Positions 23,357 to 30,945 of a stretch of 44,316 nucleotides of DNA are shown here, piece after piece. The notes below the pieces were generated by a model. The model was given only the letters and a program-made list of their open reading frames with translations. It was not told where the DNA came from and searched no databases. The DNA lies in the IMG/VR virus record IMGVR_UViG_3300032245_000985, positions 1 to 44,316 of that record; one strand, 5' to 3'. The DNA comes from a virus. The position numbers and the translations under genes are program-made. Positions within the stretch are counted from its first letter, which is position 1; each line of letters begins with the position of its first letter.

Positions 23357-23636
23357 GATCTCCCATCCTCTGCCACCAGAACCAAAAACGCAGAGCATCC
23401 TTTTTATATTGAAAACTCATATAAGCTCTGTTCCGACCATATGCTCGTTCATCATAGGTATCATAGTCAAGATTGCTCCAATCTGGATGTGTCCAAAACC
23501 ACCAACCCCATGATCCCACGCTGTGTCTTTTGCACCATTCTATAAATTCTCCATCCACTCCAAAAGAATTAAGATCTATATTGTGACGAAATTTCTGTAG
23601 ATAACCAGATTTCTTGCGTCGTTTTTTCTTAATCAT
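23340..23636 (-). CDS. Trp-rich 98-aa protein, unknown
   Basis: 98 aa, basic N-terminus (KKKRRKKSG), then very rich in Trp and Tyr: HSVGSWGWWFWTHPDWSNL and KKDALRFWFWWQRMGDH. No family recognised; not a membrane protein by pattern, since aromatic residues alternate with charges. It overlaps sufE by 17 bases and has its own promoter with TATAAT 7 bases before the ATG. It may head the W-rich/sufE/radical SAM unit. Confidence 0.7.
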   Translation of the reverse strand: MIKKKRRKKSGYLQKFRHNIDLNSFGVDGEFIEWCKRHSVGSWGWWFWTHPDWSNLDYDTYDERAYGRNRAYMSFQYKKDALRFWFWWQRMGDHANKR

Positions 23637-23643
23637 ATACTCA

Positions 23644-23672
23644 ATTATAAAGGATTAACTGTTGGTATTCAA
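23644..23672 (-). promoter_or_regulatory. Sigma70-like promoter for the sufE/radical SAM unit
   Basis: On the minus strand TTGAAT (23667-23672), a 17-base spacer, TATAAT (23644-23649), then 7 bases to the ATG at 23636. It overlaps the 3' end of the superoxide dismutase gene. Confidence 0.6.
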
Positions 23673-24224
23673 CCTGTCGTTGATCACAGACCAATTGATA
23701 ATACGCATTACCGCGATAATGTATCTTTTCTTAGCATCTTTGGCTGGCATATAATCCATAAAAGAATGCTCCCACATGTCTATGGGCAAGAGAATATCAG
23801 TTTTATACGATTGGTTAGGAGTGGTTTTAATTTCACCCAATTTGGACAAATATACCCATCCTGATCCGTGTATGCTCATGGCTTTCTTCACAAACTCATC
23901 TAATAGATTATCCATAGATTTATATTTTTGTTCTATTAATTCTTTGATTGCACCTATGGGTCGATTTGTACCTTTGGGTGCTTGTAATTGTTGCCAGAAT
24001 ATATTGTGTAACATAGCACCACCATAATTGAAATCTGAATCACCTTCGCGATTATTGTAACGATCCACATAACCATTAGATAATACATTGTAATGATATT
24101 CCACATTCTCTTGACTCAGAACAGGAGCAAGGTCAGAAGTTTTGTAAGGTAGTTTCTCTAATACCAATTTACTTGGGCGTTTTTTTGTTTCTACTATATC
24201 AATATATTGTCGCATTAATGACAT
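23655..24224 (-). CDS. sod: Fe/Mn superoxide dismutase
   Basis: About 190 aa from the ATG at 24224. All four metal ligands are visible: H44 (VEYHYNVLS), H73 (AMLHNIFW), D149 and H153 (LPIDMWEHSFMDY). The order and spacing are those of the Fe/Mn SOD family, a little different from standard in the second helix (MLHNIFWQQL versus NHTFYW). It has no signal peptide, so it acts in the cytoplasm. I chose 24224 because an AATAAATA late-like box ends 5 bases upstream; the open frame extends to a GTG inside the endonuclease gene. SOD is an uncommon auxiliary gene in lytic phages. Confidence 0.9.
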   Translation of the reverse strand: MSLMRQYIDIVETKKRPSKLVLEKLPYKTSDLAPVLSQENVEYHYNVLSNGYVDRYNNREGDSDFNYGGAMLHNIFWQQLQAPKGTNRPIGAIKELIEQKYKSMDNLLDEFVKKAMSIHGSGWVYLSKLGEIKTTPNQSYKTDILLPIDMWEHSFMDYMPAKDAKKRYIIAVMRIINWSVINDRLNTNS

Positions 24225-24229
24225 AGCAA

Positions 24230-24237
24230 TATTTATT
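24230..24237 (-). promoter_or_regulatory. T4-late-like promoter box (AATAAATA)
   Basis: AATAAATA on the minus strand, 5 bases before the chosen sod ATG at 24224; the extremely short gap suggests a leaderless message or use of the ATG at 24215. Confidence 0.45.
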
Positions 24238-24238
24238 G

Positions 24239-25276
24239 CTAACTTAATGATTGTTCGTAAAGCTGTTGAGCAGCTAGATTCTTCCACTTGGCTTCAACTT
24301 GTATATCAAACTGATCTGAGAATGTTAATGCCCAAGCATTCGCAGTTCTATTGGGTAATAGATCGGAATGAGCCCTTAGTTTTTGTTTCTTACAACCTAA
24401 CAATAATAGGTCTTTGATATTATGCAAACCTGAGTGCATTTTTTCAGGATTATCTCTGTAAGCAGGCATCAGCTCTTCGTCACGGAAATAGGAATAATGT
24501 AGAGTAGGACGTGTACCTCTCCATGAATCAATTACTCTTTTAACTCTATCATCGTTCGCTTGTATATATTCCTCATCTCGTATTAGGTGATGATGTATGT
24601 CCAACACCAATGCCACATGTTTCTCCAATTGTAGTGTAGCATCCAACCCCCAACCCATTTCATCATTCTCTATAGTGATTAGGTTACGAGCTTCAGGTGA
24701 TAGTCGAGGTAATACTCGTATAATACCTTCTGGACCTTGACGACCGGATATGTGTACATTAATTTTACAACCATCTTGAAATTTCTTACCAAATCCCATC
24801 CAGCGAGCCATGTTTACATGATATTCAAATTCGTCAATACTTCTTCTTACAATATCTTCAGATTCAGAAGCTAATACCGTAAATTGTCCTGGATGGAAAG
24901 AAACTTTTACATCCAGCCGACGAGCCAGTTCACCTACCTCTGCAAAATGTCGTTCACAATAACGCACAACATCAGGAGAATCTATATAGTATCTCCAAGT
25001 CTCCTCAGTGGCCATAGGCAACACAGGTGAACCCAGTCGTACCATTCTGCGTTCAGGTGGTAACAATCCCACCTGTGCCACAAGTTTTTTCAATGATTCA
25101 ATATTGTGTCGTACCACCATGTCCAGTTTGGCTTCTGCTTGATCACGATGCTCATTTAGCCAACGCACTGTGGTGGCTTTGGTGTTGAAAGGTCTTTGAA
25201 TTTCTTCTAGTTGTTTCTTGTTGAGTGTTTGATCAGGATGATACCATTGACAACAGAAACCTATGCGTTTTACCAT
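24239..25276 (-). CDS. uvsE: UV-damage endonuclease (UvdE/UvsE)
   Basis: 345 aa TIM-barrel nuclease. Metal-binding segments are all present: IGFCCQW at the N-terminus, SFHPGQFTVL, NVHISG, TIENDEMG, LDIHHH, the HYSYFRDEELMPAYRDNPEKMHSGLHN region and LRAHSDLL near the C-terminus. It nicks DNA 5' to UV photoproducts and starts alternative excision repair. An ideal TTGACA/TACAAT promoter ends 6 bases before the ATG. For a sunlit-ocean phage this is a plausible repair gene, comparable in purpose to T4 denV. Confidence 0.95.
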   Translation of the reverse strand: MVKRIGFCCQWYHPDQTLNKKQLEEIQRPFNTKATTVRWLNEHRDQAEAKLDMVVRHNIESLKKLVAQVGLLPPERRMVRLGSPVLPMATEETWRYYIDSPDVVRYCERHFAEVGELARRLDVKVSFHPGQFTVLASESEDIVRRSIDEFEYHVNMARWMGFGKKFQDGCKINVHISGRQGPEGIIRVLPRLSPEARNLITIENDEMGWGLDATLQLEKHVALVLDIHHHLIRDEEYIQANDDRVKRVIDSWRGTRPTLHYSYFRDEELMPAYRDNPEKMHSGLHNIKDLLLLGCKKQKLRAHSDLLPNRTANAWALTFSDQFDIQVEAKWKNLAAQQLYEQSLS

Positions 25277-25282
25277 GTGTTA

Positions 25283-25310
25283 ATTGTAACACATTATTGC
25301 CAATTGTCAA
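25283..25310 (-). promoter_or_regulatory. Sigma70-like promoter for uvsE, leaderless
   Basis: On the minus strand TTGACA (25305-25310), a 16-base spacer, TACAAT (25283-25288), then 6 bases to the ATG at 25276. The -35 lies inside the upstream gene. Confidence 0.7.
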
Positions 25311-25992
25311 TAACGAAAGGATCCCCTGAATTGCATGGTTTTGGCTCTCCATGAAACACTGCTACTAGGTTATTATCTTCTATAACAGGAGCATGTTCGA
25401 ATACTTTTTTATTACCTTTACTAACAGGTCTGCTGTTGCGAGGCATCATCTCCCATTTGTAACTGCGAATCCATTCATCTGGCCAATGTCTTATATCTTT
25501 GGCTGCTCTTTTAGTAATCCAGTCTTGATCTCCGTGATTGTTACGTATAACATTGCCAGGCTCTTGAGCAAATTCTGTCCAAAGATAATCTAGGCGACCT
25601 GTTTCCCAACGCATCACAGAGGAGTTGCTGAGTTTCCAATCTGATACTCGACATCTATTGAAATCTCTTATAATCATAAATTCTCCATTATTGTGAGAGA
25701 ATAATCTATCTATGTTCTTGAATATTACAACATCTAAATCAAAATACAACACAGTACCTTTAACGGGTAACTCTGGTGAGAACATATACAGTTTACTCCA
25801 CCAAGTTTTAATGCCAGGATGTGTGGGTAGAACGATTGTTTTAATATCTGCATCTAATCCCTGATTATTTTCTGTGAGACAATGGAATTCAAATGGTACT
25901 GAAATATGTCTCTTACACATATTCTTTAGAACATTAACATATTGACTGGTATATTTGTTCCCCCATTTGACGCAGATTACGTGATTAGGCAT
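25294..25992 (-). CDS. Glycosyltransferase-like protein with DxD motif
   Basis: 232 aa from the ATG at 25992, chosen for GGAG 8 bases upstream. VICVKWGNKYTSQYVNVL, KTWWSKLYMFSPELP, then VLYFDLDVVIFKNIDRL carries a GT-A fold DxD (DLD) for nucleotide-sugar/metal binding, as in GT8-like enzymes. NNHGDQDWIT is the downstream active-site block in this type. It could glycosylate DNA, virion or host surface; no evidence separates these. It overlaps the preceding gene by 8 bases. Confidence 0.78.
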   Translation of the reverse strand: MPNHVICVKWGNKYTSQYVNVLKNMCKRHISVPFEFHCLTENNQGLDADIKTIVLPTHPGIKTWWSKLYMFSPELPVKGTVLYFDLDVVIFKNIDRLFSHNNGEFMIIRDFNRCRVSDWKLSNSSVMRWETGRLDYLWTEFAQEPGNVIRNNHGDQDWITKRAAKDIRHWPDEWIRSYKWEMMPRNSRPVSKGNKKVFEHAPVIEDNNLVAVFHGEPKPCNSGDPFVIDNWQ

Positions 25993-27130
25993 TGTTCTTG
26001 CTCCAATCATAACCAGGTCGAAGGAAATCTATTTGCATTTGTTTATAGTTATCATCACTCCACACGTAATCAAACGTGCCCGTCACACCATCTGCATGTA
26101 TTTGATAGATATCTAGATGTGCGGATAATTTTTTTAATATCACTGCAAAATCTTCTGTGCCAAAACTCTTGTTAAGATTAACCTGTCCTATCTTGATATA
26201 ACCTAGGCTTAATTTAGGATCGTTGTAATCCATACCATTTCGAGTCAACCATTCACGAAACTGCTGTTGTTCTTTGCTGTGCCATGGGTGATTTTGTTCA
26301 TTGATATCTCTGCCCCATTCTATATCAAACTCTCCAGAATAAAACTTCAAACTATTAATTGCAGAGCAAGTGGCAGCATCAATATCTGCTCCATTCTCAT
26401 CACGAAATACTTCAAACTGTGTCTTACCTACCTGTGCCCAATGTAGATATACTCCACCTAACTCTCGATCATATCTAGTTTTTAAAAATAAATCATAATC
26501 TTCTTCTCGTAAATCTTGTCTAGGAGCATTGAGGAATGTGGTTATTTGAGAAGGTCTTTGCCACTCTGGTTCATATGTTTTCTTTCTATTGGATAATACC
26601 CAAGATTCTAATTCATGACATAGATCATTCAGCTGACGTATGGCCCATTTGGTGTTATAATCAGCCAGTTTGTAATAACGACTGATGTTCCAAGTTTCAC
26701 CTTGTAAATCTTCAAAGTATCGATGCAATCTATTCATGGGTTCATGATTTAATCTTAAACCAGGTTTTCCATTGCCCACTTCACCTGGTTGTATCACAGA
26801 CTCTGGAGAGAAATAATCATTGATATGATAAGAAGGCAGTCCTGCCACTCCCCAATAGTTTGTGGAATTAAAACAATTGATTTGAAATATGGCTTGATTT
26901 ATTTGTCGACATAGATATTCAGCATTTCGAGGTGAATCAGCCCAACCTAACCAACAGTAGTTTTTTTCTAAATGTAGATTATTTTTAAGATTTTGTTTGA
27001 GTAATTCAAGCCAACGCAGATTAAAATCTGTGGCTTCAATGTCAATAAAATAAGACAGTGTATCCTGTTTGTTTTCAGGATTCCTTAATACTATTTCAAT
27101 CTCTTTGATAGATTGCACTGTTTGCTCCAT
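25985..27130 (-). CDS. Conserved 381-aa protein, unknown
   Basis: No motif recognised. It is acidic and soluble with many Trp and Tyr; stretches such as LRLNHEPMNRLHRYFEDLQG and YLHWAQVGKTQFEVF and FDIEWGRDINEQNHPWH contain several His/Asp that could bind metal. I recall similar long unknowns in marine T4-like phages near 2OG oxygenases and pterin synthases. I use the ATG at 27130; a TTG at 27145 in frame would overlap queD more. It is co-oriented with and between queD and the glycosyltransferase gene. Confidence 0.75.
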   Translation of the reverse strand: MEQTVQSIKEIEIVLRNPENKQDTLSYFIDIEATDFNLRWLELLKQNLKNNLHLEKNYCWLGWADSPRNAEYLCRQINQAIFQINCFNSTNYWGVAGLPSYHINDYFSPESVIQPGEVGNGKPGLRLNHEPMNRLHRYFEDLQGETWNISRYYKLADYNTKWAIRQLNDLCHELESWVLSNRKKTYEPEWQRPSQITTFLNAPRQDLREEDYDLFLKTRYDRELGGVYLHWAQVGKTQFEVFRDENGADIDAATCSAINSLKFYSGEFDIEWGRDINEQNHPWHSKEQQQFREWLTRNGMDYNDPKLSLGYIKIGQVNLNKSFGTEDFAVILKKLSAHLDIYQIHADGVTGTFDYVWSDDNYKQMQIDFLRPGYDWSKNNA

Positions 27131-27542
27131 GTTCTCGACATTCAACGGAATCTAACCATACTCGGCCACCGCTGCTCTGTTCTATGATCTTACTTACATG
27201 GTTGTACACATACTCAGCAAATTTCTCACAACCTACCGCTGGCAGCACTCTAACGTCTGCAATCTTACCATCCAACAGCATGATTGTTTGAAATTCTGGA
27301 TCGTCTTCTGCAATGCAAAGTGTGTGATCAAATTGCTTTTTTAACCAAGCCTTGATATCTTTTAATCCTCCAAAGTCCTGCACCCAATTACGATCATCCA
27401 GTGTGGTAGCACCGAATACAAATTTAAATGCCAGCGAGTAACCATGTATTAATTGGCAATGCGAGTGTGTGGCTCTCCATTGACGGAATGCACAACTTAA
27501 TCCTTCTGTGTGGTCGTATGTTTTTGTTGAATAGTATGTCAT
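27096..27542 (-). CDS. queD: 6-pyruvoyltetrahydropterin synthase / QueD homologue
   Basis: 148 aa from the ATG at 27542, with AGGAGA upstream. Zinc His residues are in ATHSHCQLIHGYSL (HGY replaces the usual HGH). DFGGLKDIKAWLKKQFDHTL is the family's core. VGCEKFAEYVYNHV replaces PTxENLA, and VECREHGANSAIY carries the catalytic Glu. It converts dihydroneopterin triphosphate to a pterin or carboxytetrahydropterin, an intermediate for queuosine or 7-deazaguanine. Without QueE, QueC or a transglycosylase in the window its pathway cannot be stated. The altered HGY and GCEKF positions could mean a changed product. Confidence 0.85.
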   Translation of the reverse strand: MTYYSTKTYDHTEGLSCAFRQWRATHSHCQLIHGYSLAFKFVFGATTLDDRNWVQDFGGLKDIKAWLKKQFDHTLCIAEDDPEFQTIMLLDGKIADVRVLPAVGCEKFAEYVYNHVSKIIEQSSGGRVWLDSVECREHGANSAIYQRD

Positions 27543-27618
27543 TGTTTTTCTCCTGTTATGACATGCAGAATATTTAAAGTGGGAATGAATGTCTTGAAGT
27601 CCACTGTGCTTAATTATG

Positions 27619-27867
27619 TTAGTGTAACGTACTGCCTGGTATTTTGTCAATATCTAAAGTATCAGCTAGTTCAGCTATTCTATCAGAGAGATGATTGGGT
27701 ATTTCCATTTTGCCATCGATTATGGCTTTTAAGAAATGTACCAATACCACAAACTCTGGAGTTTTACTTAGAGCTTCTGGATCCATACCATGTTTTTCCA
27801 TAGCACTCAACAATGCTTCTGTGGCATCCATTAAACAACTGATACTTTCTTGATGTTTTTTTAACAT
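27619..27867 (-). CDS. Small 82-aa phage protein, unknown
   Basis: Helical acidic protein (ISCLMDATEALLSAMEKHGM, LSDRIAELADTLDI). No family recognised. Its ATG lies 6 bases after a TACAAT box with a perfect TTGACA -35, one of the best promoters here, so it is probably an early gene with a leaderless message. About 75 bases separate it from queD downstream. Confidence 0.7.
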   Translation of the reverse strand: MLKKHQESISCLMDATEALLSAMEKHGMDPEALSKTPEFVVLVHFLKAIIDGKMEIPNHLSDRIAELADTLDIDKIPGSTLH

Positions 27868-27873
27868 AAGCTA

Positions 27874-27901
27874 ATTGTAACTGTTATTTAGATTCTGTCA
27901 A
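27874..27901 (-). promoter_or_regulatory. Sigma70-like promoter, leaderless, 82-aa gene
   Basis: On the minus strand TTGACA (27896-27901), a 16-base spacer, TACAAT (27874-27879), then 6 bases to the ATG at 27867. Confidence 0.7.
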
Positions 27902-28516
27902 CTGTTTGTTGATGTACTTGGCCATGCCTTCATAGGTTTCTTGAAAAACATTCTTGTGCTGACTCCATTCTGTGGGCAGAGTCCATCCTTCTCGATTTAC
28001 CACAATCCAACGACAACTGTTCAATGCCATTAGTTTTTCAAACTGATAGATCCAATAAGATGGATCCACTGGACGTTTAATATACTCATAGCCCTTGCTG
28101 TCTTTGTAGATGTTATTCACAGTATCTTTTTCCACAGGATGTAGATCAAATCCTATCATGAATATCGCTTTGGGTTTAAAAGTTAAGCCTACCACACCAG
28201 CATAAGGTCCTGTGCCCCAATGGAATGGTTCGTCCTGCCTCTTGTCTCCTTCGTAGGGTAGATCCGGCAGTGGTTTAACATTCGACCACATGGCAAATTC
28301 TGAGTGCCATCTCTGACGAGTGTATATGATGGTATTTTTACCCACTGTGTTGGCAGCTTCTTGACACATGTGACGATCAGCACAAACAAAATAATCAAAA
28401 TTATAATCACGAAACTGTGCATTACAACCAATCACTGTGCTGAATTTTTTTAAGGGCACAAGATCAAAGCCGAAACGACTCTCGCCGTTGCCGATAATGG
28501 AAACAAATTTAGTCAT
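27884..28516 (-). CDS. Glycosyltransferase-like (sialyltransferase/DUF115-type) protein
   Basis: 210 aa. It starts with a Rossmann-like loop SIIGNGESRFGFDL, then FSTVIGCNAQFRDYNFDYFV and FVCADRHMCQEA, and later GTGPYAGVVGLTFKPKAIFM with a C-terminal FEKLMALN helix. This pattern (GNGxS...CN...D at the start, gly-rich middle) resembles LPS sialyltransferase-like proteins carried by marine phages. Sugar donor and target unknown. It overlaps the preceding gene by 8 bases. Confidence 0.65.
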   Translation of the reverse strand: MTKFVSIIGNGESRFGFDLVPLKKFSTVIGCNAQFRDYNFDYFVCADRHMCQEAANTVGKNTIIYTRQRWHSEFAMWSNVKPLPDLPYEGDKRQDEPFHWGTGPYAGVVGLTFKPKAIFMIGFDLHPVEKDTVNNIYKDSKGYEYIKRPVDPSYWIYQFEKLMALNSCRWIVVNREGWTLPTEWSQHKNVFQETYEGMAKYINKQLTESK

Positions 28517-29120
28517 TTTTTATTGTTTTAACTCTGCCGTAAAGGTCTTTTTTCTCTACCACTGTTGAGGATACCAATCTATCTTGTGGGAAATTTTTAC
28601 CTGCCACAATAATGCCTCTATCGTTGGCTGTTAACCACTCCTCTTCAAACATCTTTTGTATTTGTCGAGTCATTCTAGTGTGTGCTATGTCTGGATTCTT
28701 ATCTCGAACTTCTTGTACAAATTTGTATCTTTTTAAACCATTGTTTAATAACTCAGCACAATCTGAGGTTACTTTATCTGCTAACCACTCATCAGAACGC
28801 ATTTCTTGTTTAATTTCTTTTTCTTTTTCTCGGCTTTCTTTTTGCTGTTCTCTATCTGTAACAACACGATCAATTTTAAATTTCTTTTCCACTGCCTGTG
28901 CTGTTTTAGCAGAACAATAATAAGTGAACCCATTCCATACAAATGTATTAATTTTATCACACTGATGACCATATTCCACTTGATGCTCGTCACAGAATTC
29001 TTTTAAAGCTGCATCTTTACCTGTGTTAATTAATGCGTCAGCAAATCCCCATGGCTCTGCCACATTGATCACTAGTGATTCTCTAATATCGGGCAATACA
29101 AAATATTTTATAACACTCAT
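28509..29120 (-). CDS. Conserved hypothetical phage protein, 203 aa
   Basis: N-terminal globular part (YFVLPDIRESLVINVAEPWG; VWNGFTYYCSAKTAQAVEKK) and a central charged helix (REQQKESREKEKEIKQEM), then a helical C-terminus. No recognised motif. Its start is an ATGA overlap with the 49-aa gene and its 3' end overlaps the glycosyltransferase-like gene, so it belongs to one minus-strand translation unit. Confidence 0.72.
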   Translation of the reverse strand: MSVIKYFVLPDIRESLVINVAEPWGFADALINTGKDAALKEFCDEHQVEYGHQCDKINTFVWNGFTYYCSAKTAQAVEKKFKIDRVVTDREQQKESREKEKEIKQEMRSDEWLADKVTSDCAELLNNGLKRYKFVQEVRDKNPDIAHTRMTRQIQKMFEEEWLTANDRGIIVAGKNFPQDRLVSSTVVEKKDLYGRVKTIKND

Positions 29121-29266
29121 TTTTTATGTTTCTTTTTTTTATTATTTAATTCCGATTCTGTTTTTTCATCATTGTTTATCATCCATGATAAATCTTCCGC
29201 ATCTTCTTCGTCTTCAAACTCTATAACCACAGGTTCTTCCAGTAACTTCCTTTTCTCAATAGTCAT
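29117..29266 (-). CDS. Small 49-aa acidic/basic protein
   Basis: A 49-codon frame, ATG at 29264-29266, TGA at 29117-29119, with ATGA overlap to the next gene and 11-base overlap with the gene before. It has an acidic run (VIEFEDEEDAEDLSWMINND) and a poly-Lys tail. Function unknown; coupling on both sides supports reality. Confidence 0.65.
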   Translation of the reverse strand: MTIEKRKLLEEPVVIEFEDEEDAEDLSWMINNDEKTESELNNKKKKHKK

Positions 29267-29543
29267 ATTCATCCTTGGCTATTACATTCCATACGAGTTT
29301 GTATTGATCCCATGCTTTTTGCAGTGCTGGATATTTCTGTCTCATTCTTATAGCTTCTGTGCCCATCATATCCATTTCTGATTGTGCCTGCTCCATTAGT
29401 TTGGATTGCTCACTCTTATACACACATCGACCCCACCCACCACTTCGCTTCTGCTCGTACACAGTTTCGCCACCGTCCGGGCTTACGAAGATGGGTCCTC
29501 CCCTGCTCGTTCTTTTAACTCTCTTATTCTTTTTTTTAACCAT
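29256..29543 (-). CDS. Conserved small phage protein, basic N-terminus
   Basis: 95 aa from the ATG at 29543; the frame opens earlier at a TTG. RGGPIFVSPDGGETVYEQ and GGWGRCVYKSEQSKLMEQ are the distinctive stretches, then a helical C-terminus. Function unknown. Its first 61 bases overlap the end of another plausible gene (29483-29650) in a different frame. Confidence 0.65.
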   Translation of the reverse strand: MVKKKNKRVKRTSRGGPIFVSPDGGETVYEQKRSGGWGRCVYKSEQSKLMEQAQSEMDMMGTEAIRMRQKYPALQKAWDQYKLVWNVIAKDEYDY

Positions 29544-29650
29544 GTTTTTGTGGGCCAATTTTTTTGTTCATTTGTTATAGTATACACTTCTTCTTCCAGA
29601 GCTCGCAATAGATTCCATTCCGCATTGGTTAATGGTTCTCGTTTTGCCAT
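29483..29650 (-). CDS. Small 55-aa helical protein (overlapping gene)
   Basis: ATG at 29648-29650, TAA at 29483-29485, 55 codons: MAKREPLTNAEWNLLRALEE, then EEVYTITNEQKNWPTKTW and a basic helix. Its start lies 2 bases after the HIT gene stop. The 61-base out-of-frame overlap with the next gene is unusual; only conservation could prove both. Confidence 0.5.
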   Translation of the reverse strand: MAKREPLTNAEWNLLRALEEEVYTITNEQKNWPTKTWLKKRIRELKERAGEDPSS

Positions 29651-29651
29651 T

Positions 29652-30053
29652 TTAATAGTATTGTTTGTTGTCTCCGTTGGGTATTGCTCTTCTTACTCCA
29701 CCTTTGTCCACACTGCCATCTTCGTGACGTGGAATTAGATGTATATGAGGCCACAGCACTGTTTGTCCTGCTGCTAGTCCTATGTTTTGTCCTATGTTAA
29801 AACCTGCCCACTGGCCTTCTTTTATCTGCTGTTGTCCATAGGCATAAGCATCACCGTAGGCTGTTCTAACATTTTCAACATCATTCTTTTTAGGTATCCA
29901 CAACAGATGTCCAGGAGTTACAGGAAATAGATCTGCCCAAACAGAATAGATATCATTCTCCCACAATGGCAAGCCGTTGGCATGCCATGAGCTTTCTTCG
30001 TAGCAGCTAATGGGTTCTCTTAGCTTCTTTGCTATAAACTTTTTCAATGTCAT
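29652..30053 (-). CDS. HIT-family protein with altered histidine triad
   Basis: 133 aa from the ATG at 30053. LWENDIYSVWADLFPVTPGH and LLWIPKKNDVENV match the HIT fold start, and QTVLWPHIHLIPR is the triad region. Normal HIT proteins have H-x-H-x-H; here the first position is Trp (W-P-H-I-H), leaving two His including the usual nucleophile position. HIT enzymes hydrolyse or transfer nucleoside phosphates. The 5' end overlaps the upstream gene by about 47 bases. Confidence 0.8.
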   Translation of the reverse strand: MTLKKFIAKKLREPISCYEESSWHANGLPLWENDIYSVWADLFPVTPGHLLWIPKKNDVENVRTAYGDAYAYGQQQIKEGQWAGFNIGQNIGLAAGQTVLWPHIHLIPRHEDGSVDKGGVRRAIPNGDNKQYY

Positions 30054-30366
30054 CGGTTTCAATTATGCCAATTTCAATGTTAACGGGACTGGGATGATAT
30101 TCCTGTCTGATATCCTCCCAATAGCTGGTTGGTTCCACTGATTTGTTATGCTCATATAGGTGCAACAGTTGTACCAGGGCTTTTCTCACTTTTTCAGCTC
30201 CACCATGTTTCTTGCAGGTGTCAGAACGACCCACGTGTACCACTTTATTATCAATGCGTATTTTATACACACAGGGCAGTTTGACAAATTCGCTTTTCTT
30301 CTTATGAGTGATTTGTAGATTGTCGAAATTATAGAATTTTTCTATATCATGCCATTTCGTCTTCAT
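30007..30366 (-). CDS. Possible degenerate GIY-YIG-like protein
   Basis: 119 aa. LPCVYKIRIDNKVVHVGRSD resembles the two-strand core of GIY-YIG nucleases, with CVY for GIY and HVG for YIG, followed by a conserved-looking helix and ending near VYSKEAKRTH with a Glu where the family has its catalytic Glu. The match is weak and read by eye, so nuclease activity is only a guess. A sigma70-like promoter (TTGATT/TAATAT) ends 6 bases before the ATG. Confidence 0.6.
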   Translation of the reverse strand: MKTKWHDIEKFYNFDNLQITHKKKSEFVKLPCVYKIRIDNKVVHVGRSDTCKKHGGAEKVRKALVQLLHLYEHNKSVEPTSYWEDIRQEYHPSPVNIEIGIIETDDIEKVYSKEAKRTH

Positions 30367-30372
30367 GACACT

Positions 30373-30401
30373 ATATTAGCATGAGCCGATGTTAGAATCA
30401 A
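30373..30401 (-). promoter_or_regulatory. Sigma70-like promoter, leaderless, for 119-aa gene and HIT gene
   Basis: On the minus strand TTGATT (30396-30401), a 17-base spacer, TAATAT (30373-30378), then 6 bases to the ATG at 30366. Confidence 0.55.
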
Positions 30402-30409
30402 TAGTTAAA

Positions 30410-30940
30410 TTAAAAAGATTTTAAATTTAGTGTGCGGTAATATCTTTGAACTTTTTTTGCCTGGTAATCACAATCAGCGAGTGCATTGTGAGCATCGGGT
30501 TTACTGGTTTCATTTTCTTTGTATAAACTAAAAAGTGTCCTGCTGTCTCTGATCTGCCAATAATTCCATGGGCAGGGTTTATTTAATTGTGCATATAGGT
30601 TCTGCAATATAGCATAATCAAACAGTGGTCCTTGACACCAGAATATATCTGTGCCCACGCACCATCGGTTTAATTTCTGTGTAAATTCCTCCAATGATAT
30701 TCTATCTCCTTCTCCCAGTGCATCTTCTGCAATCTCTTTGGGCTGTGTGGCCCACCAATTCAGTGTGTCATCCATGACATGACGTCCCAGAGCAGTCTGT
30801 GAGTCCACATCCACTCGGAAATACAGAGGATCATAGGGTGCTTGATCTGTGTAAGGGTCAAATTTAATACCACCCAACGTCAGTACCACAGCATCAGGAC
30901 GAGTGCTGAGAGTTTCTAGATCTATCATAACGTGAATCAT
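30410..30940 (-). CDS. DEDDh 3'-5' exonuclease (Rv2179c/DexA-like)
   Basis: 176 aa. D7 and E9 (MIDLETLST) form Exo I, CQGPLFDYAIL gives the second Asp, and DAHNALADCDYQA supplies the catalytic His and last Asp of the DEDDh set. FWCQGPLFDYAILQNLY is typical of the Rv2179c-like exoribonuclease family that includes T4 DexA. It trims 3' ends of DNA or RNA, possibly for recombination or host nucleic-acid turnover. It has the best promoter in the window, TATAAT 5 bases before the ATG. Confidence 0.85.
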   Translation of the reverse strand: MIHVMIDLETLSTRPDAVVLTLGGIKFDPYTDQAPYDPLYFRVDVDSQTALGRHVMDDTLNWWATQPKEIAEDALGEGDRISLEEFTQKLNRWCVGTDIFWCQGPLFDYAILQNLYAQLNKPCPWNYWQIRDSRTLFSLYKENETSKPDAHNALADCDYQAKKVQRYYRTLNLKSF

Positions 30941-30945
30941 ATGTT

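Noticed and set aside
27096-27542. Idea that QueD plus the amidinotransferase make an archaeosine-like DNA base
   Set aside because: No QueE, QueC, FolE or transglycosylase in the window, and archaeosine formation does not use GATM-type enzymes; DNA modification stays an open option but unsupported.
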